Positions 15,753-23,169 are shown, counted from the stretch's first letter. The stretch is DNA of 23,169 nt from CAYRMV01 sp964425255 (GCA_964425255.1 CAYRMV010000043.1:1-23169); one strand, 5' to 3'. Translations and numbers: made by a program. The notes: a model not told the origin generated them from the letters alone.

Positions 15753-15782
15753 ACCGTTTACATGATATTTTTAACCGTTTAC
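15753..15782. promoter_or_regulatory. 9-bp direct repeat pair, LytTR-type geometry
   Basis: ACCGTTTAC occurs exactly at 15753-15761 and 15774-15782, separated by 12 bases, so start-to-start distance is 21 bp (two helical turns). The known LytTR (AlgR/AgrA/LytR) binding consensus, a pair of direct repeats of the form [TA][AC][CA]GTTN[AG][TG] spaced 12-13 bp, is met at 8 of 9 positions in each copy. The pair lies about 54-83 bases upstream of the -7 box at 15836, and about 105-140 bases upstream of the divergent helicase start. Regulation by a LytTR protein is inference. Confidence 0.5.
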
Positions 15783-15835
15783 TCATTCAAGTAAAACTTT
15801 CACATTTTTTTAGATTTCGATAAGAAAAACTGACT

Positions 15836-15843
15836 TATCTTTG
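15836..15843 (+). promoter_or_regulatory. putative promoter -7 box for the small RNA
   Basis: TATCTTTG, an exact TAnnTTTG match on the plus strand. The expected -33 TTTG is absent (the region is a T-run at 15805-15811), which would suit a promoter that needs an activator bound upstream. Confidence 0.45.
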
Positions 15844-15846
15844 TAT

Positions 15847-15968
15847 TCAGAGAGTAGAGAACTCGTAGTTTTATAGTTAGTTTTTGGTTAGGTTTAATCT
15901 GATTCCACAGCAGTTTTTCATAGGATTTAATGTTTACATTATCGCTGCGGAATCAGATTATTTTTTTT
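15847..15968 (+). ncRNA. candidate small RNA, about 120 nt
   Basis: The 405-base gap 15637-16041 has no convincing protein gene, yet on the plus strand it has an exact promoter box (15836-15843) and, about 120 bases later, a strong intrinsic terminator (15895-15968). A transcript from about 15847 to 15968 would fit a bacterial sRNA: a mostly single-stranded, U-rich 5' part of about 48 bases, then a long terminator hairpin with a large loop. No ORF inside has a plausible start and length. It does not have the closed end-to-end stem of 6S RNA, and I do not recognise it as tmRNA, RNase P or SRP RNA. The 5' boundary is estimated from the promoter box, not observed. Confidence 0.4.
15895..15968 (+). 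terminator. long terminator hairpin followed by eight T
   Basis: Arm 15895-15906 (TAATCTGATTCC) pairs perfectly with 15949-15960; after an A-C mismatch four more pairs (15908-15911 with 15944-15947) extend the stem. The loop is about 32 bases. Eight T (15961-15968) follow on the plus strand only. No rightward protein gene lies upstream to need it, which is the main reason to propose a small RNA. Confidence 0.7.
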
Positions 15969-15993
15969 GTCCAAACTTTTCTAAAATGAAGCC

Positions 15994-16025
15994 AAAAAAA
16001 ACGGTTAGCTTTCACCAACCGTTTT
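15994..16025 (-). terminator. Rho-independent terminator after the thiolase gene
   Basis: Perfect 9-bp stem 15998-16006 with 16017-16025, ten-base loop, and a T-run on the minus strand (15994-16001). It starts 17 bases past the thiolase stop. Confidence 0.8.
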
Positions 16026-16041
16026 CTATCATTTATTTTTC

Positions 16042-17220
16042 TTATATATTTTCCAAAATCATAGCAGAAGCACCACCGCCTCCATTACAAATTCCAGCAC
16101 CACCTATTTTGGCATTGTTTTGTTTTAAAACATGAATTAAGGTAACCAAAATACGTGAACCAGAGTTCCCGAGTGGATGACCTAATGCAACAGCACCACC
16201 ATTGACATCTACTTTCGCAGGATCCAAACCTAAAATTTTTGTATTAGCGATTCCTACCACAGAAAATGCTTGGTTTAATTCCCAGAAATCAACTTGATCA
16301 ACAGTTAAATTAGCTTTTTTCAATGCAATTGGAACTGCTTTCGAAGGTGCTGTAGTAAACCATTCTGGCTCATGAGCAGCATCTGCATAACTGACAATTT
16401 TAGCAATAGGTTTCAAACCATATTTTTCAACTGCTTCAGCCGAAGCTAAAATCAACGCAGAAGCACCATCATTTAATGTGGATGCGTTTGCAGCTGTGAT
16501 CGTTCCATCTTTGTCAAAAGCAGGACGCAAAGCAGGAATTTTATCTAAAAATACATTTTTATATTCCTCATCTTCCGAAATGATTAGCGCATCTCCTTTG
16601 CGTTGTGGTACGCTAACTGGAACGATTTCATCATTGAATTTCCCAGCTTTCCATGCTTCAGCAGCACGTGTATAGGATGTAACTGCAAAATTATCTTGGT
16701 CTTCACGCGTGATGTTGTGTTCTTTTGCACACAATTCAGCGCAATTTCCCATTGGAACTTTGTTATAAACATCTAGCAAACCGTCTTTTGTGATACCATC
16801 CAACATGGTAATATTTCCAAATTTTGTTCCATTTCTTCCATCAATATAATGAGGAGTCATACTCATGTTTTCCATTCCACCAGCAACCACGATGTGATTG
16901 TCACCCGCAATGATTGTTTGAGCACCCAACATAACTGCTTTCATTCCAGAAGCACATACTTTGTTGACAGTTGTACAAGGAACGTGGTTAGATAAACCTG
17001 CCCCCAAAGCAGCTTGACGTGCAGGAGCTTGTCCAACACCTGCTTGTAAAACATTCCCCATGAAAACTTCATCAATTTGATCTGCATTCAATCCGGAACG
17101 ATCCAAAGCACCTTTGATAGCTACTGCACCTAGTTGTGGAGCAGGAATTGTTGACAAACCACCCATAAAAGCACCCATAGGAGTTCTAACAGCTGCAACA
17201 ATGTAAACTTCTTTATTCAT
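16042..17220 (-). CDS. acetyl-CoA C-acetyltransferase (thiolase)
   Basis: Thiolase-superfamily enzyme joining two acetyl-CoA to acetoacetyl-CoA, or the reverse. The 392-residue length and motifs fit: nucleophile C89 in NKVCASGMKAVMLGA, GGMENMS (115-121), H348 in GGAVALGHPLGNSGSR, and acid/base C378 in GGAGICNGGGGASAM. The HPLGNSGSR variant (rather than HPIGASGAR) keeps the catalytic His. Biosynthetic versus degradative use cannot be decided: no other beta-oxidation, PHB or mevalonate gene is adjacent. A near-consensus box on the minus strand (TACATTCG, 17251-17258) lies 30 bases upstream, and a strong terminator follows, so it appears to be a single-gene unit. Confidence 0.95.
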   Translation of the reverse strand: MNKEVYIVAAVRTPMGAFMGGLSTIPAPQLGAVAIKGALDRSGLNADQIDEVFMGNVLQAGVGQAPARQAALGAGLSNHVPCTTVNKVCASGMKAVMLGAQTIIAGDNHIVVAGGMENMSMTPHYIDGRNGTKFGNITMLDGITKDGLLDVYNKVPMGNCAELCAKEHNITREDQDNFAVTSYTRAAEAWKAGKFNDEIVPVSVPQRKGDALIISEDEEYKNVFLDKIPALRPAFDKDGTITAANASTLNDGASALILASAEAVEKYGLKPIAKIVSYADAAHEPEWFTTAPSKAVPIALKKANLTVDQVDFWELNQAFSVVGIANTKILGLDPAKVDVNGGAVALGHPLGNSGSRILVTLIHVLKQNNAKIGGAGICNGGGGASAMILENI

Positions 17221-17314
17221 TTTGTTTGTGTTTTTTTCGATTTTGTGGCACGAATGTACGAAATTTCTACCGTCTAAATCGGTATTTGCATGGTTTTTTT
17301 ATGGGGTTTTACTA

Positions 17315-18030
17315 TTAGTCCTTTTGAGTTGATTGAAGTAAAAATTTGTATATCAAACCACCAACTAGTGCTCCTGAGATTGGTGCAAGCCAAAACAACC
17401 AAAGTTAAGACATTGTTTCACCACCAACGAAAATGGCTTTGGATAAACTGCGCGCCGGATTTACAGACGTGTTTGTCATCGGTATCGAAATTAGATGGAT
17501 AAGTTTTAACCCAAGTCCGATAGCAATTCCGGCAAATTTTCCGTTAACCATTTTATCTGTTGCACCCAAAATGATGATTAAAAAGAACATCCTGAGAAGA
17601 AACTCGGTTAAAAATGCTGCCATTAAATAATAACTCTTACCAAAATATACGGCAGAATCATAAAAATTGGTAGCAAACGAACCCGGTGACCCATCTCCTG
17701 CACCACCATTGATTGCTTACAAAGCAAAAGCTGCTAAAATTGCTTCCAAACACTGTGCTCCGATATAGAAAAAGAGGTCTTTTGCATGAAATCTTCCTCC
17801 AACTTAAAGTCCGATCGAAACAGCGGGGTTAAAATGTCCTCCCGAAATGTGCCCAACAGCATAAGCCATCGTCAGGATAGTTAATCCAAATGCGAGGGAA
17901 CTACTAACGATAGTATTCCCAATTGTCCATTGGAGTCAGCGGCAATTTGTGATGCAAAAATAGCACTTCCACAACCACCAAACACCTACCAAAATGTACT
18001 TAATAATTCAGCGAATAGTTTTTTACTCAT
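17315..18030 (-). pseudogene. aqpZ: decayed aquaporin Z (MIP family) gene
   Basis: Reading the minus strand from an ATG at 18030 gives a full-length aquaporin Z in pieces: MSKKLFAELLSTFW-stop-VFGGCGSA, then LAFGLTILTMAYAVGHISGG, HFNPAVSIGL-stop-VGGRFHAKD, AAFAL-stop-AINGG, GATDK...IAIGLGLKLIHLIS, NTSVNPARS, GGETMS-stop-LWLFWLAPISGALVGGLIY. Both NPA pore motifs and the selectivity-filter Arg survive. In-frame stops lie at 17986-17988, 17804-17806, 17717-17719 and 17405-17407. A one-base deletion near 17915-17918 shifts the frame; restoring one A gives LGNTIVSSSLAFG. Start, end and total length (716 bases, one short of 239 codons) are all kept, so this is recent point decay, not truncation. The intact gene would have been an inner-membrane water channel. 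Confidence 0.9.
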
Positions 18031-18173
18031 AACGTGTTTTTAATGTATTTTGATATAAAGTTATTATTTATTTAAAAAAATGCAATTTTCTATTTTTTAA
18101 TATAATTCTTAAGCCACTAAATTTTCGATGGAAAATCAGAATGAAATGGTAAGTATTTGAGCTCGATATTTCT

Positions 18174-18181
18174 TATCTTTG
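18174..18181 (+). promoter_or_regulatory. putative promoter -7 box for the DUF3078 gene
   Basis: TATCTTTG, exact TAnnTTTG match, followed by GCACCC. It lies 121 bases before the ATG at 18302, giving a leader of about 110 bases that is A/T-rich with no clear structure. A TTTG at 18156-18159 is only 14 bases upstream, too close for the usual spacing. Confidence 0.4.
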
Positions 18182-18301
18182 CACCCGAAATTTAAAATCA
18201 TCATTTACAAAACTTTATTTTTTGTCGATTGATTTCATTTTCAAGTTGAGTAAACTGGTTTTAGATTTTAGATCATTTTTTTTAAATTTATATGAAACAA
18301 A

Positions 18302-19279
18302 ATGAATAAACTGTTCACTGTTTTATCCTTAATAGTTGGGTTTTATTCCTCTGCACAATCGGATTCTACAAAAGTAATTTTATCACCAGGCGACACAACG
18401 TTTTGGACTACCAAATCGCTCTTTGGGTTGAACGGTACTCAAACTTCATTTGTCAATTGGTCTGCCGGAGGGCGAAACAACGTATCGGTGTTGGGTTTCA
18501 TCAATGCTTCTGCTTTGTATCAACGAGGCGATTTTAAATGGAACAATGAATTAATCATGGCATTGGGTGGATTGAAATTCATTGATGATGCAGGAAAAAA
18601 GCAAGGTTTACAAAAAACCGACGACCGAATTGACCTTACAACAACGGTAGGGTATGAGTTCAAGAAAAAATGGTTTTATACCCTAATTGGCGGTTTTAAA
18701 ACTCAAGCATTGGATGGTTTTGTTTTCCCAAATGATTCTGTTCGTGTTTCAACATTTTTAGCACCAGCTTATGTGAATTTATCTCTTGGAATTGAACATG
18801 TTCCGAGTAAAAATTTCAACATGTTTTTGTCTCCTATTTCAGGTAAAATCACCATTGTTAACGATCAAGTTTTGGCGAATTCCGGTGCGTTTGGGGTTGA
18901 AAAAGCGGTTTTAGATGGCAATGGAAATGTATTGACTGCAGGCAAACGAGTTCGTTATGAGTTTGGTTCTTATTTTAGATTGAACTACCAAAAAGAAATT
19001 GTAAAAAATATCGAAATGAAATCGCGTTTGGAATTGTTTAGCAACTATTTGAACAATCCTCAAAATATTGATGTCAATGCTGAAACAATTTTCACATTCA
19101 AAGTAAACAAATGGTTTTCGGCTAGTTTACAATGGAATTTGTTGTATGATGATGACATTGCTGTTCGTGATTCGAAAGGAAACCTTGGACCACGTACGCA
19201 GTTCAAATCAGTGCTTGGTTTGGGAGTTTCACATACGTTGAAAAACATCAATGCGAAGAAAATTGATTTGAAAAAGTAA
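18302..19279 (+). CDS. DUF3078 exported protein, probable beta-barrel
   Basis: A 325-residue protein with a signal peptide (MNKLFTVLSLIVGFYSSAQ, cleavage after about residue 19). The conserved DUF3078 opening follows (FWTTKSLFGLNGTQTSFVNWSAGGRNNVSVLGFINASALYQRGDFKWNNELIMALGG), then alternating polar/aromatic beta-strands to the end (KKWFYTLIGGFKTQ, YVNLSLGIEHV, YFRLNYQKEI, FSASLQWNLLYDDDIA). The pattern suggests an outer-membrane or periplasmic beta-structure. The function is unknown; the family is largely confined to Bacteroidota. It has its own upstream promoter box and downstream terminator, so it is likely a single-gene unit. Confidence 0.87.
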   Translation: MNKLFTVLSLIVGFYSSAQSDSTKVILSPGDTTFWTTKSLFGLNGTQTSFVNWSAGGRNNVSVLGFINASALYQRGDFKWNNELIMALGGLKFIDDAGKKQGLQKTDDRIDLTTTVGYEFKKKWFYTLIGGFKTQALDGFVFPNDSVRVSTFLAPAYVNLSLGIEHVPSKNFNMFLSPISGKITIVNDQVLANSGAFGVEKAVLDGNGNVLTAGKRVRYEFGSYFRLNYQKEIVKNIEMKSRLELFSNYLNNPQNIDVNAETIFTFKVNKWFSASLQWNLLYDDDIAVRDSKGNLGPRTQFKSVLGLGVSHTLKNINAKKIDLKK

Positions 19280-19318
19280 GTTGCTTTTTTGATAGATATT
19301 TCTCGAATACAAGGAAAG

Positions 19319-19346
19319 AAAGACGAGTGTTGGTTCGTCTTTTTTT
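19319..19346 (+). terminator. Rho-independent terminator after the DUF3078 gene
   Basis: Perfect 8-bp stem AAAGACGA / TCGTCTTT (19319-19326 with 19335-19342), eight-base loop, T-run to 19346. Located 40 bases past the stop. Confidence 0.8.
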
Positions 19347-19388
19347 GTTTTCATGATTCAAAGAGGAACATTTTCCTTTTCCTTTTTG

Positions 19389-19396
19389 TATTTTCG
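19389..19396 (+). promoter_or_regulatory. possible promoter -7 box for the VWA operon
   Basis: TATTTTCG, one mismatch to TAnnTTTG, 63 bases upstream of the ATG at 19459 and after the preceding terminator. A promoter must lie between 19347 and 19458; this is the best match. Confidence 0.3.
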
Positions 19397-19458
19397 TGCT
19401 TCGGTTGAATTAACGTAAAATATTTTCACATCATACCGAATAAAAGAAAGATTCAAAC

Positions 19459-21537
19459 ATGACTTGGAATACTGAATTTACTGCCTGGTGGATTCCGCTG
19501 TTTTTATTGGTGTCAACAGCAATCACTTGGTGGTACTACAAAGGACAAACTTGGTTAAAAGATACACCTCGCTCGCTTCGCTGGTCACTTTTCTCGTTGC
19601 GTGCTGTTGGATTATTTTTTCTTTTCATTTTACTTTTAGGTATTTTATACCAAGGAATTTCTTACCGAACAGAAAAGCCTGTTTTACTTTTTGTTGTAGA
19701 TGAATCTTCTTCCTTGAAAAATTACAAAGACAGCACCGAAATTCAAGAGAAATTAACCAAACTAAAAGCCGATTTTGATCAACGGTTTGGAGAAAAATAC
19801 CAGATTGATGCGTTTCAAATCGGTGAGAAGTTAGCAGCTTTGGATCAAATCAAACTAAAAGGCCAGCAAACGGATTTAGCTAGTGGACTAGATGATTTAT
19901 ACAGTCGCTATTACAACCGAAATATGGGAGCTGTTGTCTTGGTAAGTGATGGAAATTACAACACGGGAGTCAATCCTTTATATTCTGCTGAAAAATTCAG
20001 CTTGACTTCTTTCTACACGATTGGAGTGGGAGACACAATCCAGAAAAAAGACCAACTGATTCGGGAGGTGATGAGCAATGAATTTGCTTTTCTAAAAAGT
20101 CAATTTCCGATTGAGGTGGACGTTGAAGCACACAAAATAGGAAAATCAGGTGGGAAAGTGAATTTGTATTGGAATAATCAATTGATTGACTCTAAGACAA
20201 TTCGATACGAAAATGGGACGTATGATTTCCAACAGGTGCAATTTTTGGTTGAAGCCAAGCAAGTTGGTTTTCAGCGTTACACCGTCGTGGTGGAGAACAA
20301 AGAAAATGAGGTAACTTACAAAAATAATAGCAAAACAATTTACATCGAAGTGTTAGACGGACGTCAGCAAGTGTTGATTTTATCTAATGCTCCCCATCCC
20401 GATATGTCAGCATTGAAATCGGTGTTGGAGAAAAATGAAAACACAGAGGTGAAGGCTTTGTTGTGGGAAGACTGGGATAAAAACACACAGAAAGTGGATT
20501 TAGTTGTTTGGCATGAACCTGGAAATGGATTTAAAAGTGAGCAGCTTGCCTTGTTGGATCGAGCGAAAATCCCCGTTTTGTTTTTCATCGGACCCAATAC
20601 TCCTAATACCGTTATGCATCAATTACAAGTTGGGATGTCGATGACGAATACCAATCAGACAGATGAAGTGCAAGCGCGAATGAATCCTGGTTTTGCTTTG
20701 TTTGAAGTTCCTGGAAATTTTACGCAAGAATTGAATTATTATCCTCCAGTTGTCACTCGTTACGGATCGATTCAATTGAGTCCAAAAAATCAAGTTTTGT
20801 TGCAACAACGCATCGGGAACATTGAGAAAAAAGAACCCATTTTATTTTTTGGGCAAAATGATGTTCGAAAATACGGTGTTTTTGTTGGAGAGGGTATCTG
20901 GCGTTGGCGTATGAATGAGTTTGTACGCAGTAAAGCGGCTCCAAATTTCGATGCGTTTTTTCAGCAAGTTTCAGCTTATTTAGCTGTGAAAAAGCAAACT
21001 TCGGCGTTGCGAGTGACTCCACCAAGAAGATTCACCACAGCAGAACGAATTAAAATCAAAGCTGAATTTTACAACGAAGCGTTGGAATTAATTACCAAAC
21101 CAGAAGTTCAATTAGAAATTACTGCTAAAAAAGGGAAATCCCGTTTTGATTTTGTTCCAACATCGAATTTTTACACGGCTGATTTAGGTAATCTTCCAGC
21201 AGGAACTTATCAGTGGAAAGCATCTACAAAACACAATGGAAAAAGCTACCAAAAATCGGGAGAGTTTGTCGTGGAAGCGATCGCTTTAGAATCTTTGGAT
21301 ACGCGTGCTGACCATGGTGTTTTAAGACAGATCGCACAACAAGGAAATGGTATGTTTGCACCGATTAATCAAGCTGAAAAAGCATGGAAACATTTAGAAA
21401 ATCGACCTGATTTGGTGGATGTTACGTTTGAAGAATCGACGCAGCGTGAATTGCTGGATTATGTTTGGATTTTACTGTTAATTGCGACCTTGTTTGCCCT
21501 TGAATGGTTCTTGCGTCGTTGGAATGGAGCGTATTAA
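19459..21537 (+). CDS. VWA-like membrane protein
   Basis: A 692-residue inner-membrane protein. Two N-terminal membrane helices (about 11-26 and 46-66) precede a von Willebrand factor A-like domain with a seemingly complete metal site: D81-E-S83-S-S85 in LLFVVDESSS, T138 in QQTDLASGL and D164 in VVLVSDGNYNTG. The following about 400 residues look like beta-rich Ig-like modules and a glutamine-amidotransferase-like fold (LILSNAPHPDMSALKSVLE, VVWHEPG), as in the BatA/DUF4159-type envelope proteins. A single membrane helix (about 667-684) ends the protein, with a short basic tail. The bulk would be periplasmic. The function is unknown; BatA-like proteins are tied to stress or metal tolerance in some Bacteroidota. 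It directly abuts the Nif3 gene. Confidence 0.8.
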   Translation: MTWNTEFTAWWIPLFLLVSTAITWWYYKGQTWLKDTPRSLRWSLFSLRAVGLFFLFILLLGILYQGISYRTEKPVLLFVVDESSSLKNYKDSTEIQEKLTKLKADFDQRFGEKYQIDAFQIGEKLAALDQIKLKGQQTDLASGLDDLYSRYYNRNMGAVVLVSDGNYNTGVNPLYSAEKFSLTSFYTIGVGDTIQKKDQLIREVMSNEFAFLKSQFPIEVDVEAHKIGKSGGKVNLYWNNQLIDSKTIRYENGTYDFQQVQFLVEAKQVGFQRYTVVVENKENEVTYKNNSKTIYIEVLDGRQQVLILSNAPHPDMSALKSVLEKNENTEVKALLWEDWDKNTQKVDLVVWHEPGNGFKSEQLALLDRAKIPVLFFIGPNTPNTVMHQLQVGMSMTNTNQTDEVQARMNPGFALFEVPGNFTQELNYYPPVVTRYGSIQLSPKNQVLLQQRIGNIEKKEPILFFGQNDVRKYGVFVGEGIWRWRMNEFVRSKAAPNFDAFFQQVSAYLAVKKQTSALRVTPPRRFTTAERIKIKAEFYNEALELITKPEVQLEITAKKGKSRFDFVPTSNFYTADLGNLPAGTYQWKASTKHNGKSYQKSGEFVVEAIALESLDTRADHGVLRQIAQQGNGMFAPINQAEKAWKHLENRPDLVDVTFEESTQRELLDYVWILLLIATLFALEWFLRRWNGAY

Positions 21538-22635
21538 ATGATGAAAGTTAAAGAAGTTACTCGTTTTTTGGAACAACGATTTCCTTTGGGAAGTCAAGCA
21601 TCCTTTGATAATTGTGGATTGCTGGTGGGCAATTTCGACGATGAGATTCAAAAAATCCTTGTTTGTTTGGATTGTACGGAAGAAGTTTTGGAAGAAGCTT
21701 TGGAGGTCGGTGCCAATTTAATTGTTGCACATCATCCCATTATTTTCAAAGGATTGAAATCGCTGACTGGGAAAAATTATGTGGAGCGAATCGTATTAAA
21801 AGCGATTAAAAATGACCTAAATATTTATGCCATCCACACCAACTTGGATCATGCTATTCAAGGTGTAAATGCAGAAATAGCTCAGAGGATGGGCTTGAAT
21901 AATATACAAATTTTAGAGCCAAATCCGGGGACATTAAAGAAATTAGTTGTGTTTGTACCACAAGACCATGTTTCGATTGTCGAACGAGCGCTTTTTCAGG
22001 CAGGAGCAGGAAAATTGGGGAATTACGAAGAATGTGCTTTTGAAACAGAAGGAATAGGTTCTTTTAAACCGATGGAAGGAGCCAATCCTTTTGAGGGTAA
22101 AATCGGGAATCGATCCAAAACACCTGAATTTCGCTTAGAGGTTTTGGTTTCTGTTCATCGATTATCAGCAGTCATTCACGCCATGAAGCAAGCACATCCA
22201 TATGAAGAAGTGGCATTTGATGTTTTTGCTTTAGAAAACAAAGACGAAGAGGAGGGAAGTGGAATGATAGGTGAATTGACACAACCGATGGATGCGATGA
22301 CTTTTTTAGCGCAAGTTAAGCAACAGTTTCATTGTGGTTGTATTCGCTACACAGAATTACCGGATCATCCGATTCAACGGGTTGCATTGTGCGGTGGTGC
22401 AGGTAGTTTTTTGATTGGTCAAGCATTGCGCCAAAAGGCCGATATTTATTTGACAGGAGATTTAAAATACCACGAATTTTTTGATGCAGATAAGCAAATG
22501 ATCTTGGCAGATATTGGTCATTATGAGAGTGAACAGTTTACAATTAATTTACTTACTGGTATTTTGACCGAAAATTTTACTAAATTTGCGGTTCTTAATA
22601 CAAAGGTGAATACAAATCCTATAAATTATTTATAG
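21538..22635 (+). CDS. Nif3-like dinuclear metal-centre protein
   Basis: Nif3/YbgI family (often called GTP cyclohydrolase 1 type 2, an activity not generally proven). The 365 residues show the metal-binding signatures of the family: VAHHPIIFKGLKSLTG with H65 and H66, AIHTNLDHA with H100 and D104, and IGHYESEQF with H328 and E332 near the C-terminus. The family forms hexameric rings. About 130 residues in the middle (about 140-245; LVVFVPQDHVSIVERALFQAGAGKLGNYEECAF...AVIHAMKQAHPYEEVAFDVF) are the inserted CutA/PII-like domain of the long form. The start codon follows the preceding stop with no gap, and the zinc-ribbon gene starts two bases after its stop. Cellular role unsettled. Confidence 0.94.
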   Translation: MMKVKEVTRFLEQRFPLGSQASFDNCGLLVGNFDDEIQKILVCLDCTEEVLEEALEVGANLIVAHHPIIFKGLKSLTGKNYVERIVLKAIKNDLNIYAIHTNLDHAIQGVNAEIAQRMGLNNIQILEPNPGTLKKLVVFVPQDHVSIVERALFQAGAGKLGNYEECAFETEGIGSFKPMEGANPFEGKIGNRSKTPEFRLEVLVSVHRLSAVIHAMKQAHPYEEVAFDVFALENKDEEEGSGMIGELTQPMDAMTFLAQVKQQFHCGCIRYTELPDHPIQRVALCGGAGSFLIGQALRQKADIYLTGDLKYHEFFDADKQMILADIGHYESEQFTINLLTGILTENFTKFAVLNTKVNTNPINYL

Positions 22636-22637
22636 AA

Positions 22638-23169
22638 ATGGCTGGAGCAGCAACTAAAAAGGAAGTATCGGTGGCGGAAAAATTAGACGCCCTTTATGAA
22701 TTGCAGAAGATTGATTCTGAGATCGATAGAATTCGTACCGTTCGAGGTGAATTGCCTTTGGAAGTACAGGATTTAGAAGATGAGTTGGAAGGTTTAGAAA
22801 CTCGTTTGAAAAAATTACAAGACGAAATCAAAGAGTTAGAAGTGGAAGCTTCTGATCGTAAAAATGCAATCAAAGACGCAGAAACGGCTATTGCAAAATA
22901 CAAAGAGCAACAAAATAACGTGCGAAACAACCGCGAATTTGAATCTTTAGATAAAGAAATCGAATATCAAACGTTGGAAATTAAATTGCACGAAAAGCGA
23001 ATCAAAGAATCTAAATTCAACATTTCGAATAAAAAAGAAATTTTGGATGAAGCAAAAACCAAATTTGAATTGCGTAAAGGTGATTTGAATACGAAAAAAG
23101 CGGAATTAGACGAAATCGTTGGGGAAACTCAAAAAGAAGAAGACGCTTTGATTCAAAAATCGGAATCGG
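22638..23169 (+). CDS. coiled-coil zinc-ribbon protein, partial at right edge
   Basis: The first 177 codons of a gene cut by the window end. After a short head (MAGAATKKEVSVAEKLDALYELQKIDSEIDRIRTVRGELP) the rest is a long antiparallel coiled coil rich in Glu, Lys and Leu (DLEDELEGLETRLKKLQDE and so on), with the NNREFESLDKEIEYQ turn typical of the CT398/C4-type zinc-ribbon (zf-RING_7) family. The Cys4 zinc ribbon itself would lie beyond 23169 and is not seen. The gene pair Nif3-like plus this protein is a well-known neighbour set in Bacteroidota and other phyla. Proteins of this family have been linked to nucleic-acid binding or flagellar chaperone roles, with no firm function here. Confidence 0.87.
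   Translation, partial: MAGAATKKEVSVAEKLDALYELQKIDSEIDRIRTVRGELPLEVQDLEDELEGLETRLKKLQDEIKELEVEASDRKNAIKDAETAIAKYKEQQNNVRNNREFESLDKEIEYQTLEIKLHEKRIKESKFNISNKKEILDEAKTKFELRKGDLNTKKAELDEIVGETQKEEDALIQKSES

Noticed and set aside
15847..15968. 6S RNA as the identity of the small-RNA candidate
   Set aside because: The transcript ends do not pair with each other and there is no central-bubble rod; only a 3' terminator hairpin is evident.
15884..16135. Plus-strand open frame of 83 residues across the thiolase end and the small-RNA terminator
   Set aside because: Starts with TTG, runs through a terminator hairpin and antisense to the conserved thiolase C-terminus; the translation has no protein-like features.
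17405..17623. 72-residue minus-strand frame as a separate small membrane protein
   Set aside because: It is the longest surviving fragment of the aqpZ pseudogene, bounded by one of its nonsense codons, and matches the C-terminal third of AqpZ.
1..23169. CRISPR array, tRNA or rRNA genes, insertion sequence, prophage or defence island
   Set aside because: No regularly spaced repeats, cloverleaf-like sequences, transposase motifs or defence-family proteins were seen on either strand by eye; a tRNA or Rfam scan would be the formal test.

Overview
The window is a stretch of chromosome from a low-GC Bacteroidota bacterium, most likely a flavobacterium-like lineage (Crocinitomicaceae/Flavobacteriia are plausible; no 16S is present to settle it). 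The evidence is a secreted enzyme with a type IX secretion C-terminal signal, Bacteroidota-typical families (DUF4294, DUF3078, a long NusB, DUF1573 next to YajC, a lipoprotein form of the SPFH/prohibitin family), promoter boxes of the TAnnTTTG type, and starts that lack Shine-Dalgarno sequences and sit in A/T-rich leaders.

Layout. 1-7000 is leftward: mechanosensitive channel MscL, RecQ helicase, a secreted PNGase F-like glycoamidase with a T9SS signal, and an ABC exporter half-transporter. 7043-9855 is a rightward run: leucine/amino-acid dehydrogenase, NusB, a DUF1573 lipoprotein and YajC, closed by a strong terminator at 9881-9914. 9913-11354 holds a DUF4294 protein (leftward), a divergent Cys-containing lipoprotein (rightward) and a doubtful small ORF. 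11355-15636 is leftward: CvfB-like S1 protein, tandem universal stress protein, META-domain lipoprotein, SPFH/prohibitin lipoprotein and a DEAD-box RNA helicase. 15637-16041 has no protein gene; it holds a candidate small RNA with its own promoter and terminator, preceded by a pair of 9-bp direct repeats with the geometry of a LytTR response-regulator site. 16042-17220 is a leftward thiolase. 17315-18030 is a clearly decayed aquaporin Z pseudogene (four stops and one frameshift). 18302-19279 is a DUF3078 protein. 19459 to the right edge is a tight operon of a VWA-type membrane protein, a Nif3-like metal protein and a coiled-coil zinc-ribbon protein cut by the window end.

Most genes are housekeeping or stress/envelope functions and are individually ordinary. 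The parts that deserve attention are the non-coding block at 15637-16041, the aqpZ pseudogene, the PNGase F-like enzyme with a complete catalytic triad, and an ABC half-transporter with aspartate in place of the catalytic glutamate and no partner nearby. I see no CRISPR array, tRNA, rRNA, transposase, phage gene or recognisable defence system. I found no convincing wholly new multi-gene system; the best candidate for something undescribed is the putative regulated small RNA.
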